Notes: generated from the sequence alone by a model not told the origin. A stretch of DNA of 13,443 nt from Pseudomonadota bacterium (GCA_023387715.1 JAEWHQ010000044.1:1-13443); one strand, 5' to 3'; numbered from the stretch's first letter, positions 1-7,789 are shown. Numbers and translations: made by a program.

Positions 1-1165
1 GGGTATCACCATGTTTACCTGCGTGATAATTACCCGTTTTACGTCTGGTATAACCGGCGACAACTTCCAGATTTTCCCAGCGGCTGGCAAAAGCGACACT
101 ACCAGACCCTGATGTCGGCTTTAAAAAGCCAGGTCTGTCCATACCATGCGGTGCGCCCAATTGAGAGACATCGTAATTCAGCACCTCATCTGGAACGGTC
201 TGCGGTGTACATGCCCAGCTACAACCCGTCAGATAAGATTTGGAATATTGATCCAAGCCACCGCGCGTACCTTCAGCTGGTGGCGTTGATGTATTACCGA
301 TCATACTGCCACGCACTCTGAAGCCGTAATTTTGCCCATCCTTGATAATATCATCGGCATTAAGTGTTCGCATCACCGCGACACCACCCGTCGCGCCAAC
401 ACCATAAACACCCGAAGATGGCCCTTTAACAATTTCCACCCCGCCGATCATGTCCGGGTCGATATAGTTGCGCGAGGCAACACCGGAATAACCACGATAA
501 ACCGTATTTTGCTGCTGCGCACCGTCAACAACAACCGGCACACGGCCAAAGCCCTGCATACCTCGAATATTGATATCAACCGCGCCACTATTGCGGTTGT
601 CGCCTGTCATCACACCCGCCTGACCTTTAAGAAAGTCACCTGTCGACATACCGCGGAATTGTTCGATTTTTTGTTGCGACAAATAGGTGGACGAGCCAGC
701 ACTGGAATAAGTCGCATCCATCATTGTGTTTAAATTATTGGTAACGGTAATCGTATCCAGCAAAATCGAACCGTCAGCGCTTTGAGCGGCACCGCTCACA
801 TTGCTTGCATGACTAATAGATACGGTCGTGGCATTGATAAAGGAATATTCAAGCCCTGAGCCTTGTAAAAGACGTGCAAGTGCAGCCTGATTGGATAGCC
901 TGCCGGAAACGCCGGGGCTGGTTTTTCCTGATGCAACAGAAGCTAAATAGCTAACCTGAAGGCCTGCCTGACGGCCAAAACTCGTCAAAGCCTGATTAAG
1001 CGGCCCCGCTGGAATTGCAAAATTCTTTTGCGCATCTTCCTGCGCCACGGCTGGACGGACACCAATAGAATAAAAACTCATGGCCGTCGACATCATCAAT
1101 GATGTCACTAATGCCTTGCTGAAATTATCCGCCAGAACCCTATTTTTTACTGCTTTAAGCCGCAT
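1..1165 (-). CDS. TonB-dependent receptor with STN signalling domain, heme/HasR-like (receptor 1, 3' end outside window)
   Basis: Translating the minus strand from the ATG at 1165 gives 388 codons without a stop to the window edge, so the C-terminal barrel is missing. Residues 1-41 look like a signal peptide ending AVA-Q. Residues about 48-118 form an STN domain, the periplasmic part that signals to FecR-type proteins. A TonB box DTITV lies at 137-141. The plug follows (about 150-270) with NIRGMQG, VDGAQQQ, YIDPDMI and IVKGP, the pattern of hemoglobin/hemophore receptors. The first barrel strands carry GNYHAGKHG, also seen as GNYFAGKHG in receptor 2. A GGAG ribosome-binding site lies 10 bases upstream of the ATG. 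The gene follows fecR1 after 106 bases and should be switched on by the sigma factor of its cluster. An outer-membrane role in heme or iron-chelate uptake is inferred from family resemblance; the exact ligand is not proven. C315 and C319 form a CxxxC pair. Confidence 0.88.
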   Translation of the reverse strand, partial: MRLKAVKNRVLADNFSKALVTSLMMSTAMSFYSIGVRPAVAQEDAQKNFAIPAGPLNQALTSFGRQAGLQVSYLASVASGKTSPGVSGRLSNQAALARLLQGSGLEYSFINATTVSISHASNVSGAAQSADGSILLDTITVTNNLNTMMDATYSSAGSSTYLSQQKIEQFRGMSTGDFLKGQAGVMTGDNRNSGAVDINIRGMQGFGRVPVVVDGAQQQNTVYRGYSGVASRNYIDPDMIGGVEIVKGPSSGVYGVGATGGVAVMRTLNADDIIKDGQNYGFRVRGSMIGNTSTPPAEGTRGGLDQYSKSYLTGCSWACTPQTVPDEVLNYDVSQLGAPHGMDRPGFLKPTSGSGSVAFASRWENLEVVAGYTRRKTGNYHAGKHGDT

Positions 1166-1200
1166 GGCTAAACTGCTCCATCAATCAAAAACATATCTGA

Positions 1201-1236
1201 GGAGCGGCTGTGCCTGCATAGGGTAAATGCAGCTCC
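1201..1236 (-). promoter_or_regulatory. hairpin in the 5' untranslated region of receptor 1
   Basis: Bases 1214-1219 (CTGCAT) and 1227-1232 (ATGCAG) form a perfect 6-bp stem with a 7-base loop. An outer GGAG/CTCC pairing (1201-1204 with 1233-1236) extends it with an uneven bulge. It lies between fecR1 and the receptor 1 start, 36-71 bases before the ATG. There is no T-tract after it, so it is not a standard terminator. It could stabilise the receptor mRNA, partly uncouple it from fecR1, or mark an operator at a sigma-dependent receptor promoter. Function is inferred. Confidence 0.35.
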
Positions 1237-1271
1237 TGATACTATTACAATCGGGGAACAGATATTTTCAC

Positions 1272-2252
1272 TCAAAAACTCAAGTTTTTATAAATTGGCG
1301 AAATAATCGTCAAAGCAGACGACAGCTGATAGACTTTTCCACCTGCCGGCTTGACCACTGCTTCCAGAGCACCAAGCGGATTTTGCAGGTCAAAAATGCC
1401 GCTGATGCGCTTTTCACCAATATAAGGATCAACAACCACAATGCGCCCCTGATGCCAGCGGCCAATGCGTGCCACCAAAGAAGCCAGTGTTTCTTTTTCA
1501 GCAACAAGAAAATGATCACGCCAGCTGGCGACTTGACCACTCTCACGATCACTGCGTTCTATTGATAGCTGTGAAGGATCAAATACCAGCCACTGCCCTT
1601 GATGCAATATTTCCCGGATATTGCTATTACTGATGCTGCTTTGCATTTCCACTATGCCGTGATCAACACCCACCGTCATAAAACCGGCATCATTCGACAC
1701 TTCAAAAGCCGTGCCGAGTGCTGTCACTTGTGCGGAGGCCGAATACACCGTGAATGGCCTGTTTCTTTCCTTGGCAACTTCAAAATAAGCCATGCCCGCA
1801 ATGAGCTGAATAGCGCGTTGCTTATTGTCATAATCAATCGCAATGGCACTATCTGGCCCGAGCGTTACCAGACTGCGGTCTTCCAATTCGATTTTACGGA
1901 TTTCGCCTTTCGCAGTGCGATAATCTGCCCGCTGATTAAGCAATAATTCCGGCCCAAATGAATAAAGCGCTGCTCCGCCGCCCGCTGCCATAAAGGCACC
2001 CAATAAAAAATGCCGGCGCGTCAAACCTGCGCGACGCTCGACCTGTCGCTGGAAGTTTAAAATTTTTCCTGAAGCACCATGAATTTTTTCAACACGCAGC
2101 CATATTTTTTCATGGATTTCACTGCGCGCACGCCAGGCGTATATCATCTCTACGGCCACAGAATTATCAGGATCATTCTGCAAACGGATGACCAGATCAA
2201 TCGCCTCATCAAGCAAAATATCCTGATCTGGTTTACCCGTGCCCACTTCCAT
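1272..2252 (-). CDS. FecR-family anti-sigma/signal transducer 1
   Basis: Inner-membrane protein that relays the signal from the receptor STN domain to the ECF sigma factor. I chose the ATG at 2252 (326 aa) over an upstream TTG at 2273, because AGG sequences precede the ATG and nothing resembling a ribosome-binding site precedes the TTG. Residues about 10-60 match the cytoplasmic sigma-binding FecR N-domain (DUF4880-like). A single membrane segment at about 82-101 is preceded by LTRRHFLLGA, a twin-arginine motif. Residues about 110-205 are the FecR domain, with RADYRTAKG and the ALGTAFEV core; about 255-326 is the C-terminal domain that meets the receptor. RADYRTAKG and the TRRH motif recall E. 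coli FecR, from memory. It lies between sigma factor 1 and receptor 1 in the same direction, the normal fecI-fecR-fecA order. The stop sits in an AT-rich inverted repeat (1274-1289). Confidence 0.88.
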   Translation of the reverse strand: MEVGTGKPDQDILLDEAIDLVIRLQNDPDNSVAVEMIYAWRARSEIHEKIWLRVEKIHGASGKILNFQRQVERRAGLTRRHFLLGAFMAAGGGAALYSFGPELLLNQRADYRTAKGEIRKIELEDRSLVTLGPDSAIAIDYDNKQRAIQLIAGMAYFEVAKERNRPFTVYSASAQVTALGTAFEVSNDAGFMTVGVDHGIVEMQSSISNSNIREILHQGQWLVFDPSQLSIERSDRESGQVASWRDHFLVAEKETLASLVARIGRWHQGRIVVVDPYIGEKRISGIFDLQNPLGALEAVVKPAGGKVYQLSSALTIISPIYKNLSF

Positions 2253-2334
2253 TTTCCTGATTACCTGTAACAAGAGTAAATATCTGTCTGATTATAATAC
2301 AATCCAGCGGCTGAAATTTTCACAATCATTCTTA

Positions 2335-2838
2335 TCAAAAATCGTCCACCCGAGCGAGCAGGTGTTTATACGCATCACGTATCAACGTCCATGCTCTGGT
2401 GGTGGAAATATCCAGTTCCTGCGCCACTTCATTAAGCGTGCGCTCCCCCAAACGATGCATTTCAAAGGCACGCCTTGTCCGTTCCGGCAACTCGGCAAGC
2501 GCTTGATGTGTTTGCGCCAAACACTGCCTTGAATAAACAACGGCTTCAGGTGAAGGAGCAGGATCCGCCAGATTTTGTGCGGCATCGCTTTCAATATCGA
2601 CCGTTTCGATCAGCCGGTCGCGCTTTTGTTGATTAATACGAAGATTGCGCGAAATTTTATAGAGATAGGCCTTAGGATTATGTGTCCCTGCCGATGCAGC
2701 AGGAGGCTTTGCCAATACTCTGACAAATGTATCCTGAGTAATATCGGCAGCTGTGTCTTCGGTCAGACCATTGCGCTTTAAAGATCGGGCAATATCGCGG
2801 GCATGACGGCGGAACAACATTTGAATGTCCCAGCTCAT
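2335..2838 (-). CDS. FecI-type ECF RNA polymerase sigma factor 1
   Basis: A 167-residue protein, the usual length for iron-starvation ECF sigma factors. Region sigma-2 covers about residues 7-75, with DITQDTFVRVL and the core-binding and -10-recognising helices up to NPKAYLYKISRNL. Region sigma-4 covers about 112-162, opening with LPERTRRAF and holding a helix-turn-helix around 134-154 (TLNEVAQELDISTTRAW). There is no extra C-terminal domain. The ATG at 2838 is preceded by GAGG about 10 bases upstream. The gene leads a minus-strand cluster with fecR1 and receptor 1, and diverges from sigma factor 2. By the FecI model it would direct RNA polymerase to the receptor 1 promoter when FecR1 is stimulated. 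A 9-bp inverted repeat 38-63 bases upstream of the start is a candidate operator for iron control. Confidence 0.88.
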   Translation of the reverse strand: MSWDIQMLFRRHARDIARSLKRNGLTEDTAADITQDTFVRVLAKPPAASAGTHNPKAYLYKISRNLRINQQKRDRLIETVDIESDAAQNLADPAPSPEAVVYSRQCLAQTHQALAELPERTRRAFEMHRLGERTLNEVAQELDISTTRAWTLIRDAYKHLLARVDDF

Positions 2839-2875
2839 CTTACAAAAACCTCACAACAACATTGCTGATCAAGTG

Positions 2876-2901
2876 TATTTTATCTGATCCACGATAAAAT
2901 A
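2876..2901. promoter_or_regulatory. 9-bp perfect inverted repeat, candidate operator
   Basis: TATTTTATC (2876-2884) and GATAAAATA (2893-2901) are perfect reverse complements separated by 8 bases. The centre lies about 50 bases upstream of the sigma factor 1 start codon, where a promoter would be expected; on the minus strand TAAAAT within the repeat could serve as a -10 element. Spacing and symmetry fit a dimeric repressor site rather than a terminator, since no gene ends here. Which protein binds is unknown; iron regulators such as RirA, Irr or Fur/Mur are reasonable guesses. Confidence 0.5.
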
Positions 2902-2977
2902 AGCGCACAATTTGCCTCGATACGAACAAGCCTCACAGGCTGAAAAACGTGTCTCACATTGCATCACTTAAATAATA

Positions 2978-2992
2978 TGATTAATTTTATCA
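2978..2992. promoter_or_regulatory. TGA-N9-TCA box, candidate RirA (IRO) site
   Basis: The 15-mer TGATTAATTTTATCA fits the TGA-N9-TCA pattern reported for the iron-responsive operator bound by RirA in rhizobia, and its arms extend to TGAT...ATCA. It lies near the middle of the 319-base region between the two divergent sigma-factor genes. A RirA site here would repress one or both systems when iron is plentiful. A pattern with six fixed bases can occur by chance, so this remains a candidate. Confidence 0.4.
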
Positions 2993-3157
2993 AGTTATAA
3001 TTATTCATCAGCTTAATTCTCTGAAAAACAAAGTTTATGGACAGCCGCTTTATATTTTTATAGCTTTAGCTTGCCATTCAAATTTAATATGAGTAAATAA
3101 CTCCAGTTATATAAATGGCGGCAGCGCCGTAAAAATCACAGGATATCGATACCCTTC

Positions 3158-3652
3158 ATGAGTGCTGTTTTTGAACGGATTTATGTCAGGGAACGATTGC
3201 GCCTGAAAAGGCTTGCAGCCAGCATCCTTGGCAATGCCGAAGACGCCGACGATATTCTGCATGATACATATGTCAAACTATCCAGCCGCCCGTTGACAGA
3301 CAGTGATAACGGCCTGATTGTGCGGACGGTTACGACATTGGCGCTGGATCACATCCGTACCCGTAAAAGACGCAGCAGCCTGTCGCTTCATGATGCCGAG
3401 CATCCTGATATTACCGACTTCATCCAGCCCGAGCGCATTGTCTCCGCACGTTGCGATCTTTCAGCACTTTTAAATGCTATCAATGCCTTACCAAAACGGC
3501 GGGCACAGATTTTTCTGCTGGCCAGAGTTGACGGAATGACCTATCAGCAGATTGCACAGCATTTGAATATCTCGCTGAGCACGGTTGAAAAGGAAATGGC
3601 GGCAGCCATTGCATCTTGCCATAAATGGCAGCAAATGAGGGAACAGAAATGA
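3158..3652 (+). CDS. FecI-type ECF RNA polymerase sigma factor 2
   Basis: A 164-residue ECF sigma factor, distinct in sequence from sigma factor 1. Region sigma-2 (about residues 5-72) has EDADDILHDTYVKL and the basic stretch HIRTRKRRS. Region sigma-4 (about 103-155) starts with ALPKRRAQIFLLARVDG and holds the helix-turn-helix TYQQIAQHLNISLSTVEKEM around 128-147. The ATG at 3158 has only a distant AGGA about 15 bases upstream, so translation may be weak or the start imperfectly placed. The gene is followed by fecR2, with 61 bases to the preferred fecR2 start, and then receptor 2. Its role would be to transcribe receptor 2 when its ligand is sensed. Confidence 0.88.
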   Translation: MSAVFERIYVRERLRLKRLAASILGNAEDADDILHDTYVKLSSRPLTDSDNGLIVRTVTTLALDHIRTRKRRSSLSLHDAEHPDITDFIQPERIVSARCDLSALLNAINALPKRRAQIFLLARVDGMTYQQIAQHLNISLSTVEKEMAAAIASCHKWQQMREQK

Positions 3653-3713
3653 TAAGTTCTGTAACTTGCTGCATGAAAAACATCTCGCGTATTTGAGGAA
3701 AACGCTCTGTCTT

Positions 3714-4694
3714 ATGCTGAACAATAACAGCTCTGAAAAACGAAACAATGCAGCTATAGAGGAAGCTGCACAGTGGTTTGTGCGGATGAGAAATCAGCCG
3801 GTCAGTGCCGTTTTGCAACAATCTTTTCAACAATGGCTGGATGACTGCCCGCTCAATGCTCAAGCCTATCAGCAGACAGAACGCTTGTGGCAAGACCTCC
3901 ACGCCCCTGCCCATGAAGCAGCACGCAGCGGTTGGCACCGTCAGAAAAAACAATCATCTTTTACATTTATGCCTGCATTCAAATGGGCAAGCCTTGCCGC
4001 CAGCCTTGTTATGCTCACTGCTACCGGTGCGTTATGGCGTGATGCAGGCCTGCTTCAACGCGGCATTGCCGATTATGCGGCAGCACCTGGCAGCTACAGC
4101 GAATTTACCCTTAGTGACGGCTCCCGTGTTTATTTGGATGGCGATAGCGCGATTAATGAAAAATTCAGCGCTGATGAGCGCAACATTGAATTAATCCGCG
4201 GACGTGCATGGTTTGATGTCACCCGCAATGAAAACCGCCCCTTCAAGGTCACGGGTGGTAATGCCCGAATACAGGTTTTAGGCACTGCTTTTGCAGTGGA
4301 ACTGGAACAGGATTTGACCAAAGTAACCGTTGAGCGCGGACTTGTCGCCGTTCATGCCAGCGACTTTGAAGACAGCATTAATTTACAGGCTGGCGAAAGC
4401 GCGGCCGTCTCGCAAAATCAGATTGCATATATTGACGGCAATGACACGGAAATTAGCCTTGCGTGGAAACGCGGCCTCATCATGATGAACCAGACACCGC
4501 TGAAAACAGTGCTTGAAGAATTAAGCAAATATTCCAGCGGGCGCATTGTTTTGCATGATAAATCATTGGAAAACCTGCCTGTTTCCGGTGTTTTCCAGAC
4601 TAAAAATCCTGATGCAGTTTTTGATGCTTTACGTTCGACACTCAAACTTACTGTCGTACGTGTGCCGGGTTTGATGACAATTATCTATCGTTAA
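3714..4694 (+). CDS. FecR-family anti-sigma/signal transducer 2
   Basis: Second FecR protein, 326 residues from the ATG at 3714. The frame stays open upstream to a TTG at 3666, but the ATG puts the conserved EEAAQWFVRMR helix at residue about 16, as in the family, and gives the same length as FecR1. A GAGGA lies rather far upstream (about 15 bases). The N-terminal sigma-binding part is about 14-60 and one membrane helix is at about 90-109 (WASLAASLVMLTATGALW). The FecR domain is about 120-215, with DGSRVYLDGDSAI and VLGTAFAVE; the C-terminal receptor-contact domain is about 250-326, with VSGVFQTKNPDAVFDAL. Unlike FecR1 it has no twin-arginine motif before the membrane helix. It sits between sigma factor 2 and receptor 2 and should control that sigma factor. 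Confidence 0.87.
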   Translation: MLNNNSSEKRNNAAIEEAAQWFVRMRNQPVSAVLQQSFQQWLDDCPLNAQAYQQTERLWQDLHAPAHEAARSGWHRQKKQSSFTFMPAFKWASLAASLVMLTATGALWRDAGLLQRGIADYAAAPGSYSEFTLSDGSRVYLDGDSAINEKFSADERNIELIRGRAWFDVTRNENRPFKVTGGNARIQVLGTAFAVELEQDLTKVTVERGLVAVHASDFEDSINLQAGESAAVSQNQIAYIDGNDTEISLAWKRGLIMMNQTPLKTVLEELSKYSSGRIVLHDKSLENLPVSGVFQTKNPDAVFDALRSTLKLTVVRVPGLMTIIYR

Positions 4695-4779
4695 GATTAT
4701 TTTTACGGGTTTTCATCGGGCTGATCGTTGCTTGAGTATGGGACCAGACGTCCTTGAATTTGAACAGGAAACGTCAAGA

Positions 4780-7686
4780 ATGAAAACGATCAGAACTGCG
4801 TTCACCGCCAGCGGTGTTTCGCTTATTGCGCTTGTCTCCGCGTGCCCCGTGGCAGCACTTGCGCAAGCACCTCAAACGACACAAAATCAGAGTAGCTATA
4901 ATTTCAACATTCCGGCTAAACCATTGCTTACCGCATTGGCTGATTTTACCGCAACAACAGGCATTCAGGTTGTGCGCCAGAACGGCAGCGCAATCTCCGG
5001 ACAATCCACTCCTGTTATCGGACGTCAATCCCCCGAAGCGGCACTGAAACGAGTTCTGGGAAATAGCAATCTTCAATATCGTTTTGTCGATAGCAAAACG
5101 ATCAGCCTTTATGCAGCAGAAGACGCCAGCAACAATGCAGGCGGCATCAATACTGCTGATGGCTCTGTGCTGTTGAACACCATTACGGTCAGCAAGCCTT
5201 CCGGCGCAGCAGCCGTTTATACTGCACCACGCTCCACCGTGCATTTGTCAGCCGAACAGATGGAACGCTACGGCAATCTTTCACCATCCGACATGCTTAA
5301 AGGTGTGGCTGGTGTGCAGGTTGGCGACAGCCGCAATGGTGGTGGCCTTGACGTTAATATCCGCGGTATTCAGGGCCAAAGCCGTGTGGCTGTGACCGTT
5401 GACGGCTCACAGCAATCGCTCAATGTTTATCGTGGCTATGGCGGTACGCAGCAGCGCAGCTACATCGACCCTGATCTCATCAGCGACGTTATTATTAATA
5501 AAGGCCCCGATTTAACCGCAGCTGGAGCCGGTGCCATTGGTGGCGCGGTCAATATGACCACGATCGGCGTTCAGGACATTCTTAAAGACGGTAAAAATTT
5601 CGGTGTCCGTCTTAAAGGCGAAATCTGGGATAATGGCGTTAAGCAGGCACATCGTCCTGATTATGTGAATAGCGGCTCTGATCTTGAAGCCAATGTGCGC
5701 AGCGATCGCCCGAATATCTTTAATTCAGCCGCAAAATCCGGCAGCATTGCTGCAGCCTATAGCAGCGAATATTTCGATGTTGTTGCGGCCTATGCCAAGC
5801 GTAAGCAGGGCAACTACTTTGCCGGTAAACATGGCCGCGAGCAATATCGCCAATTTGATAAATATGGCTATGAACAAAACACCGTCGCCAAATCCTATAT
5901 GGCTGGCGAAGAAGTTTTGAACTCCTCGGCTGAGACAGATTCCGTTCTGTTGAAGGCAACTATTAAACCAACCGACGAACAGGCGCTCGAACTAACATAT
6001 CGTTATTTCGATGGACGATTTGGCGAGGTGATGCCGTCGGATATTTACCGCTTCGGCACTGCAGGCCATTATCAATACCCGACCGGCAGCGTTGTGATCA
6101 ATTCCGGCACTGCGCGCTATCATTATAATCCTAACGACAATGATCTGCTGGATTTCAAAGCTAATTTCTGGGCAACCAGTGCCAGAACCGACCAGATCAA
6201 CGCCACCAACGGCCCGACATCTCAGCAGGTTTATAACAGTCCTGATCGCACATGGGTACGCATGGATGACATACGCGTAGGCGGTGACGTTTCCAACCGT
6301 TCAGAAGTTAAAACATCTGTTGGTGGCTTTGCTTTCGATTTCGGCGGCTCATTCCAGTATGAAGATATCCGCCCTCAGAAGGATGTCCTGATCACTGAAC
6401 ATGACATCAACATGAACCGTCATTTGCGTGATGGTCGCCGCTCAGAAATCAACCTTACCGGTAAGGTTGAATATGAGCCGCAAGAGAATTTGCAGTTCTG
6501 GGCTGGTGGTCGTTATGGCCGTTTCGACTCGCATGATCGCAATACACCAAGCATTGCAATTCGTGAAAACCTCTATGGAAAATATATCGCCCTTTCTCGT
6601 GGCCCAGGCACATGGGACAGTATGTTCTGGCGTGCAGACGAAAACGGTCAGTTTACCGATGCTACCGATCCACGTCTGAACAACGGTATTGCTGCATCAA
6701 ACACCAATAACCCATTTGATGGCACCCCGTTTGATGAATATGGAACGCCCACTTATATGAGTGTGGGTTCAGCGGGATACAGTAATGTTGTGACCGGCTT
6801 TACGCGCGGAGAAAAGCTCTCTGACAAGAGCACCAGCTTTACGCCTGCCTTTGGTTTCAATTATGAAATCATGCCACAGACACTAGTTTATGCGAGCTAT
6901 ACACAAGGCTACCGTTTGCCGTCCTTGTTTGAAACAACACTAGGCACATTGCAGGTAGAGCCAAGCAAGGGCTTGCGTCCTGAGCGTTCCCGCGCCATCG
7001 AAATCGGTGCCAGCACCACACAGGATAATCTCTTTGTTACCGGTGATATAGCATCGTTTAAACTGGCTTATTTCGATAATAATATCAAAAACTACATTGC
7101 ACGCTATTATGATCCTGAATCCAATGGCGGCATGACATTCAGCAATGCAGACAGTTACAAAGCCAATGGTCTCGAGTTCCAGTCAAGCTATGATAGCGGC
7201 CGGATTTTTGCCGATCTCTCCGCGACTTATTACTTCAAAACTGAAACCTGTGACGCTAACTTTGCTGCCCGTCTGCGTGAAACTGCCGATCAATATCAGA
7301 AAACCGAAAACACACCTGATTGCACACCGGGCAGCTATATGGGCTCATTCACCAATACCCAGAACCCGCCTAAATATTCGGTCAATCTGACACTGGGCAG
7401 CCGTTTCTTCGACGAAACTCTGACTGTCGGCGGTCGCATGACCTACACATCAGGACCGGTTGAGAAAATCAACAAGCCTTGGCAGACCGGTGCAACAACA
7501 CCACAAATTCTTTATAAGCCAGTTACATTGTTTGACGCATTCGTAACTTACAAGCTGCGTGAAGATGCTGTGATCAACGCATCGGTACAAAATATCGCCA
7601 ACCGCTATTATCTCGATCCGCTGGCACAAAGCTATATGCCAGCACCGGGCCGTACTTTCCGCGCCGGTTTGACGATGAAATTTTAA
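4780..7686 (+). CDS. TonB-dependent receptor with STN signalling domain, heme/hemoglobin/HasR-like (receptor 2)
   Basis: Complete outer-membrane receptor. I chose the ATG at 4780 (968 aa): it has AGGAA 9 bases upstream and starts a clean signal peptide (MKTIRTAFTASGVSLIALVS, then ACPVAALAQ, residues 1-29). The frame extends to a TTG at 4732, which would add 16 residues before the signal. STN domain at 41-111; TonB box NTITV at 133-137; plug about 145-265 with NIRGIQG, VDGSQQS, YIDPDLI, NKGP and GGAVNM; a 22-strand barrel should fill 275-968, ending LTMKF with the terminal Phe typical of outer-membrane proteins. GYRLPSLFE and LRPERS stand where heme receptors have the FRAP and NPNL boxes. The end, NRYYLDPLAQSYMPAPGRTFRAG, is typical of heme/hemophore receptors. 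It is the last gene of the plus-strand sigma/FecR cluster and is followed by a terminator. Ligand is inferred as heme, hemoprotein or hemophore. Confidence 0.9.
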   Translation: MKTIRTAFTASGVSLIALVSACPVAALAQAPQTTQNQSSYNFNIPAKPLLTALADFTATTGIQVVRQNGSAISGQSTPVIGRQSPEAALKRVLGNSNLQYRFVDSKTISLYAAEDASNNAGGINTADGSVLLNTITVSKPSGAAAVYTAPRSTVHLSAEQMERYGNLSPSDMLKGVAGVQVGDSRNGGGLDVNIRGIQGQSRVAVTVDGSQQSLNVYRGYGGTQQRSYIDPDLISDVIINKGPDLTAAGAGAIGGAVNMTTIGVQDILKDGKNFGVRLKGEIWDNGVKQAHRPDYVNSGSDLEANVRSDRPNIFNSAAKSGSIAAAYSSEYFDVVAAYAKRKQGNYFAGKHGREQYRQFDKYGYEQNTVAKSYMAGEEVLNSSAETDSVLLKATIKPTDEQALELTYRYFDGRFGEVMPSDIYRFGTAGHYQYPTGSVVINSGTARYHYNPNDNDLLDFKANFWATSARTDQINATNGPTSQQVYNSPDRTWVRMDDIRVGGDVSNRSEVKTSVGGFAFDFGGSFQYEDIRPQKDVLITEHDINMNRHLRDGRRSEINLTGKVEYEPQENLQFWAGGRYGRFDSHDRNTPSIAIRENLYGKYIALSRGPGTWDSMFWRADENGQFTDATDPRLNNGIAASNTNNPFDGTPFDEYGTPTYMSVGSAGYSNVVTGFTRGEKLSDKSTSFTPAFGFNYEIMPQTLVYASYTQGYRLPSLFETTLGTLQVEPSKGLRPERSRAIEIGASTTQDNLFVTGDIASFKLAYFDNNIKNYIARYYDPESNGGMTFSNADSYKANGLEFQSSYDSGRIFADLSATYYFKTETCDANFAARLRETADQYQKTENTPDCTPGSYMGSFTNTQNPPKYSVNLTLGSRFFDETLTVGGRMTYTSGPVEKINKPWQTGATTPQILYKPVTLFDAFVTYKLREDAVINASVQNIANRYYLDPLAQSYMPAPGRTFRAGLTMKF

Positions 7687-7695
7687 AAACATCAT

Positions 7696-7723
7696 TGCTC
7701 CGGTCTGAAGTTTGACCGGAGCA
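7696..7723. repeat. GC-rich 10-bp hairpin after receptor 2
   Basis: TGCTCCGGTC (7696-7705) and GACCGGAGCA (7714-7723) pair perfectly around an 8-base loop, ten bases after the receptor 2 stop. No T-tract follows, so by itself it is not a standard intrinsic terminator. It could protect the receptor mRNA 3' end or help the terminator directly downstream. Confidence 0.6.
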
Positions 7724-7734
7724 GTGCAGCGATA

Positions 7735-7769
7735 AAAAAGCCCGACTTGTAAAACAAGTCGGGCTTTTT
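7735..7769. terminator. bidirectional intrinsic terminator
   Basis: AAAAAGCCCGACTTGT (7735-7750) and ACAAGTCGGGCTTTTT (7754-7769) are perfect inverted repeats with a 3-base loop. A GC-rich core is flanked by an A-run on one side and a T-run on the other (T-rich to 7775 on the plus strand). It lies between the receptor 2 stop (7686) and the stop of the convergent binding-protein gene (7790), so it can end both transcripts. Confidence 0.93.
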
Positions 7770-7789
7770 ATTTTTAGTGCTTAACTGAA

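Larger units (their letters stand above)
2839..3157. promoter_or_regulatory. divergent control region between the two sigma-factor genes
   Basis: An AT-rich 319-base gap with no credible gene; the short ATG frames in it have no ribosome-binding sites. It holds the inverted repeat at 2876-2901, the TGA-N9-TCA box at 2978-2992, and a small GGCG/CGCC hairpin at 3117-3128 just before sigma factor 2. A weak plus-strand promoter candidate is TTGCCA (3071-3076) with TAAATA (3094-3099) at 17-base spacing. Promoters for both sigma genes must lie here if the clusters are expressed independently. Confidence 0.6.

Noticed and set aside
2327..2345. Fur-box-like sequence (about 11 of 19 positions) at the end of sigma factor 1
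   Set aside because: The match is weak for AT-rich DNA and it lies at the 3' end of a coding gene rather than at a promoter.
3649..3696. 15-codon frame overlapping the stop of sigma factor 2 (ATGA)
   Set aside because: It is out of frame with fecR2, has no own ribosome-binding site and encodes nothing recognisable; at most it could help ribosomes reach the fecR2 start.
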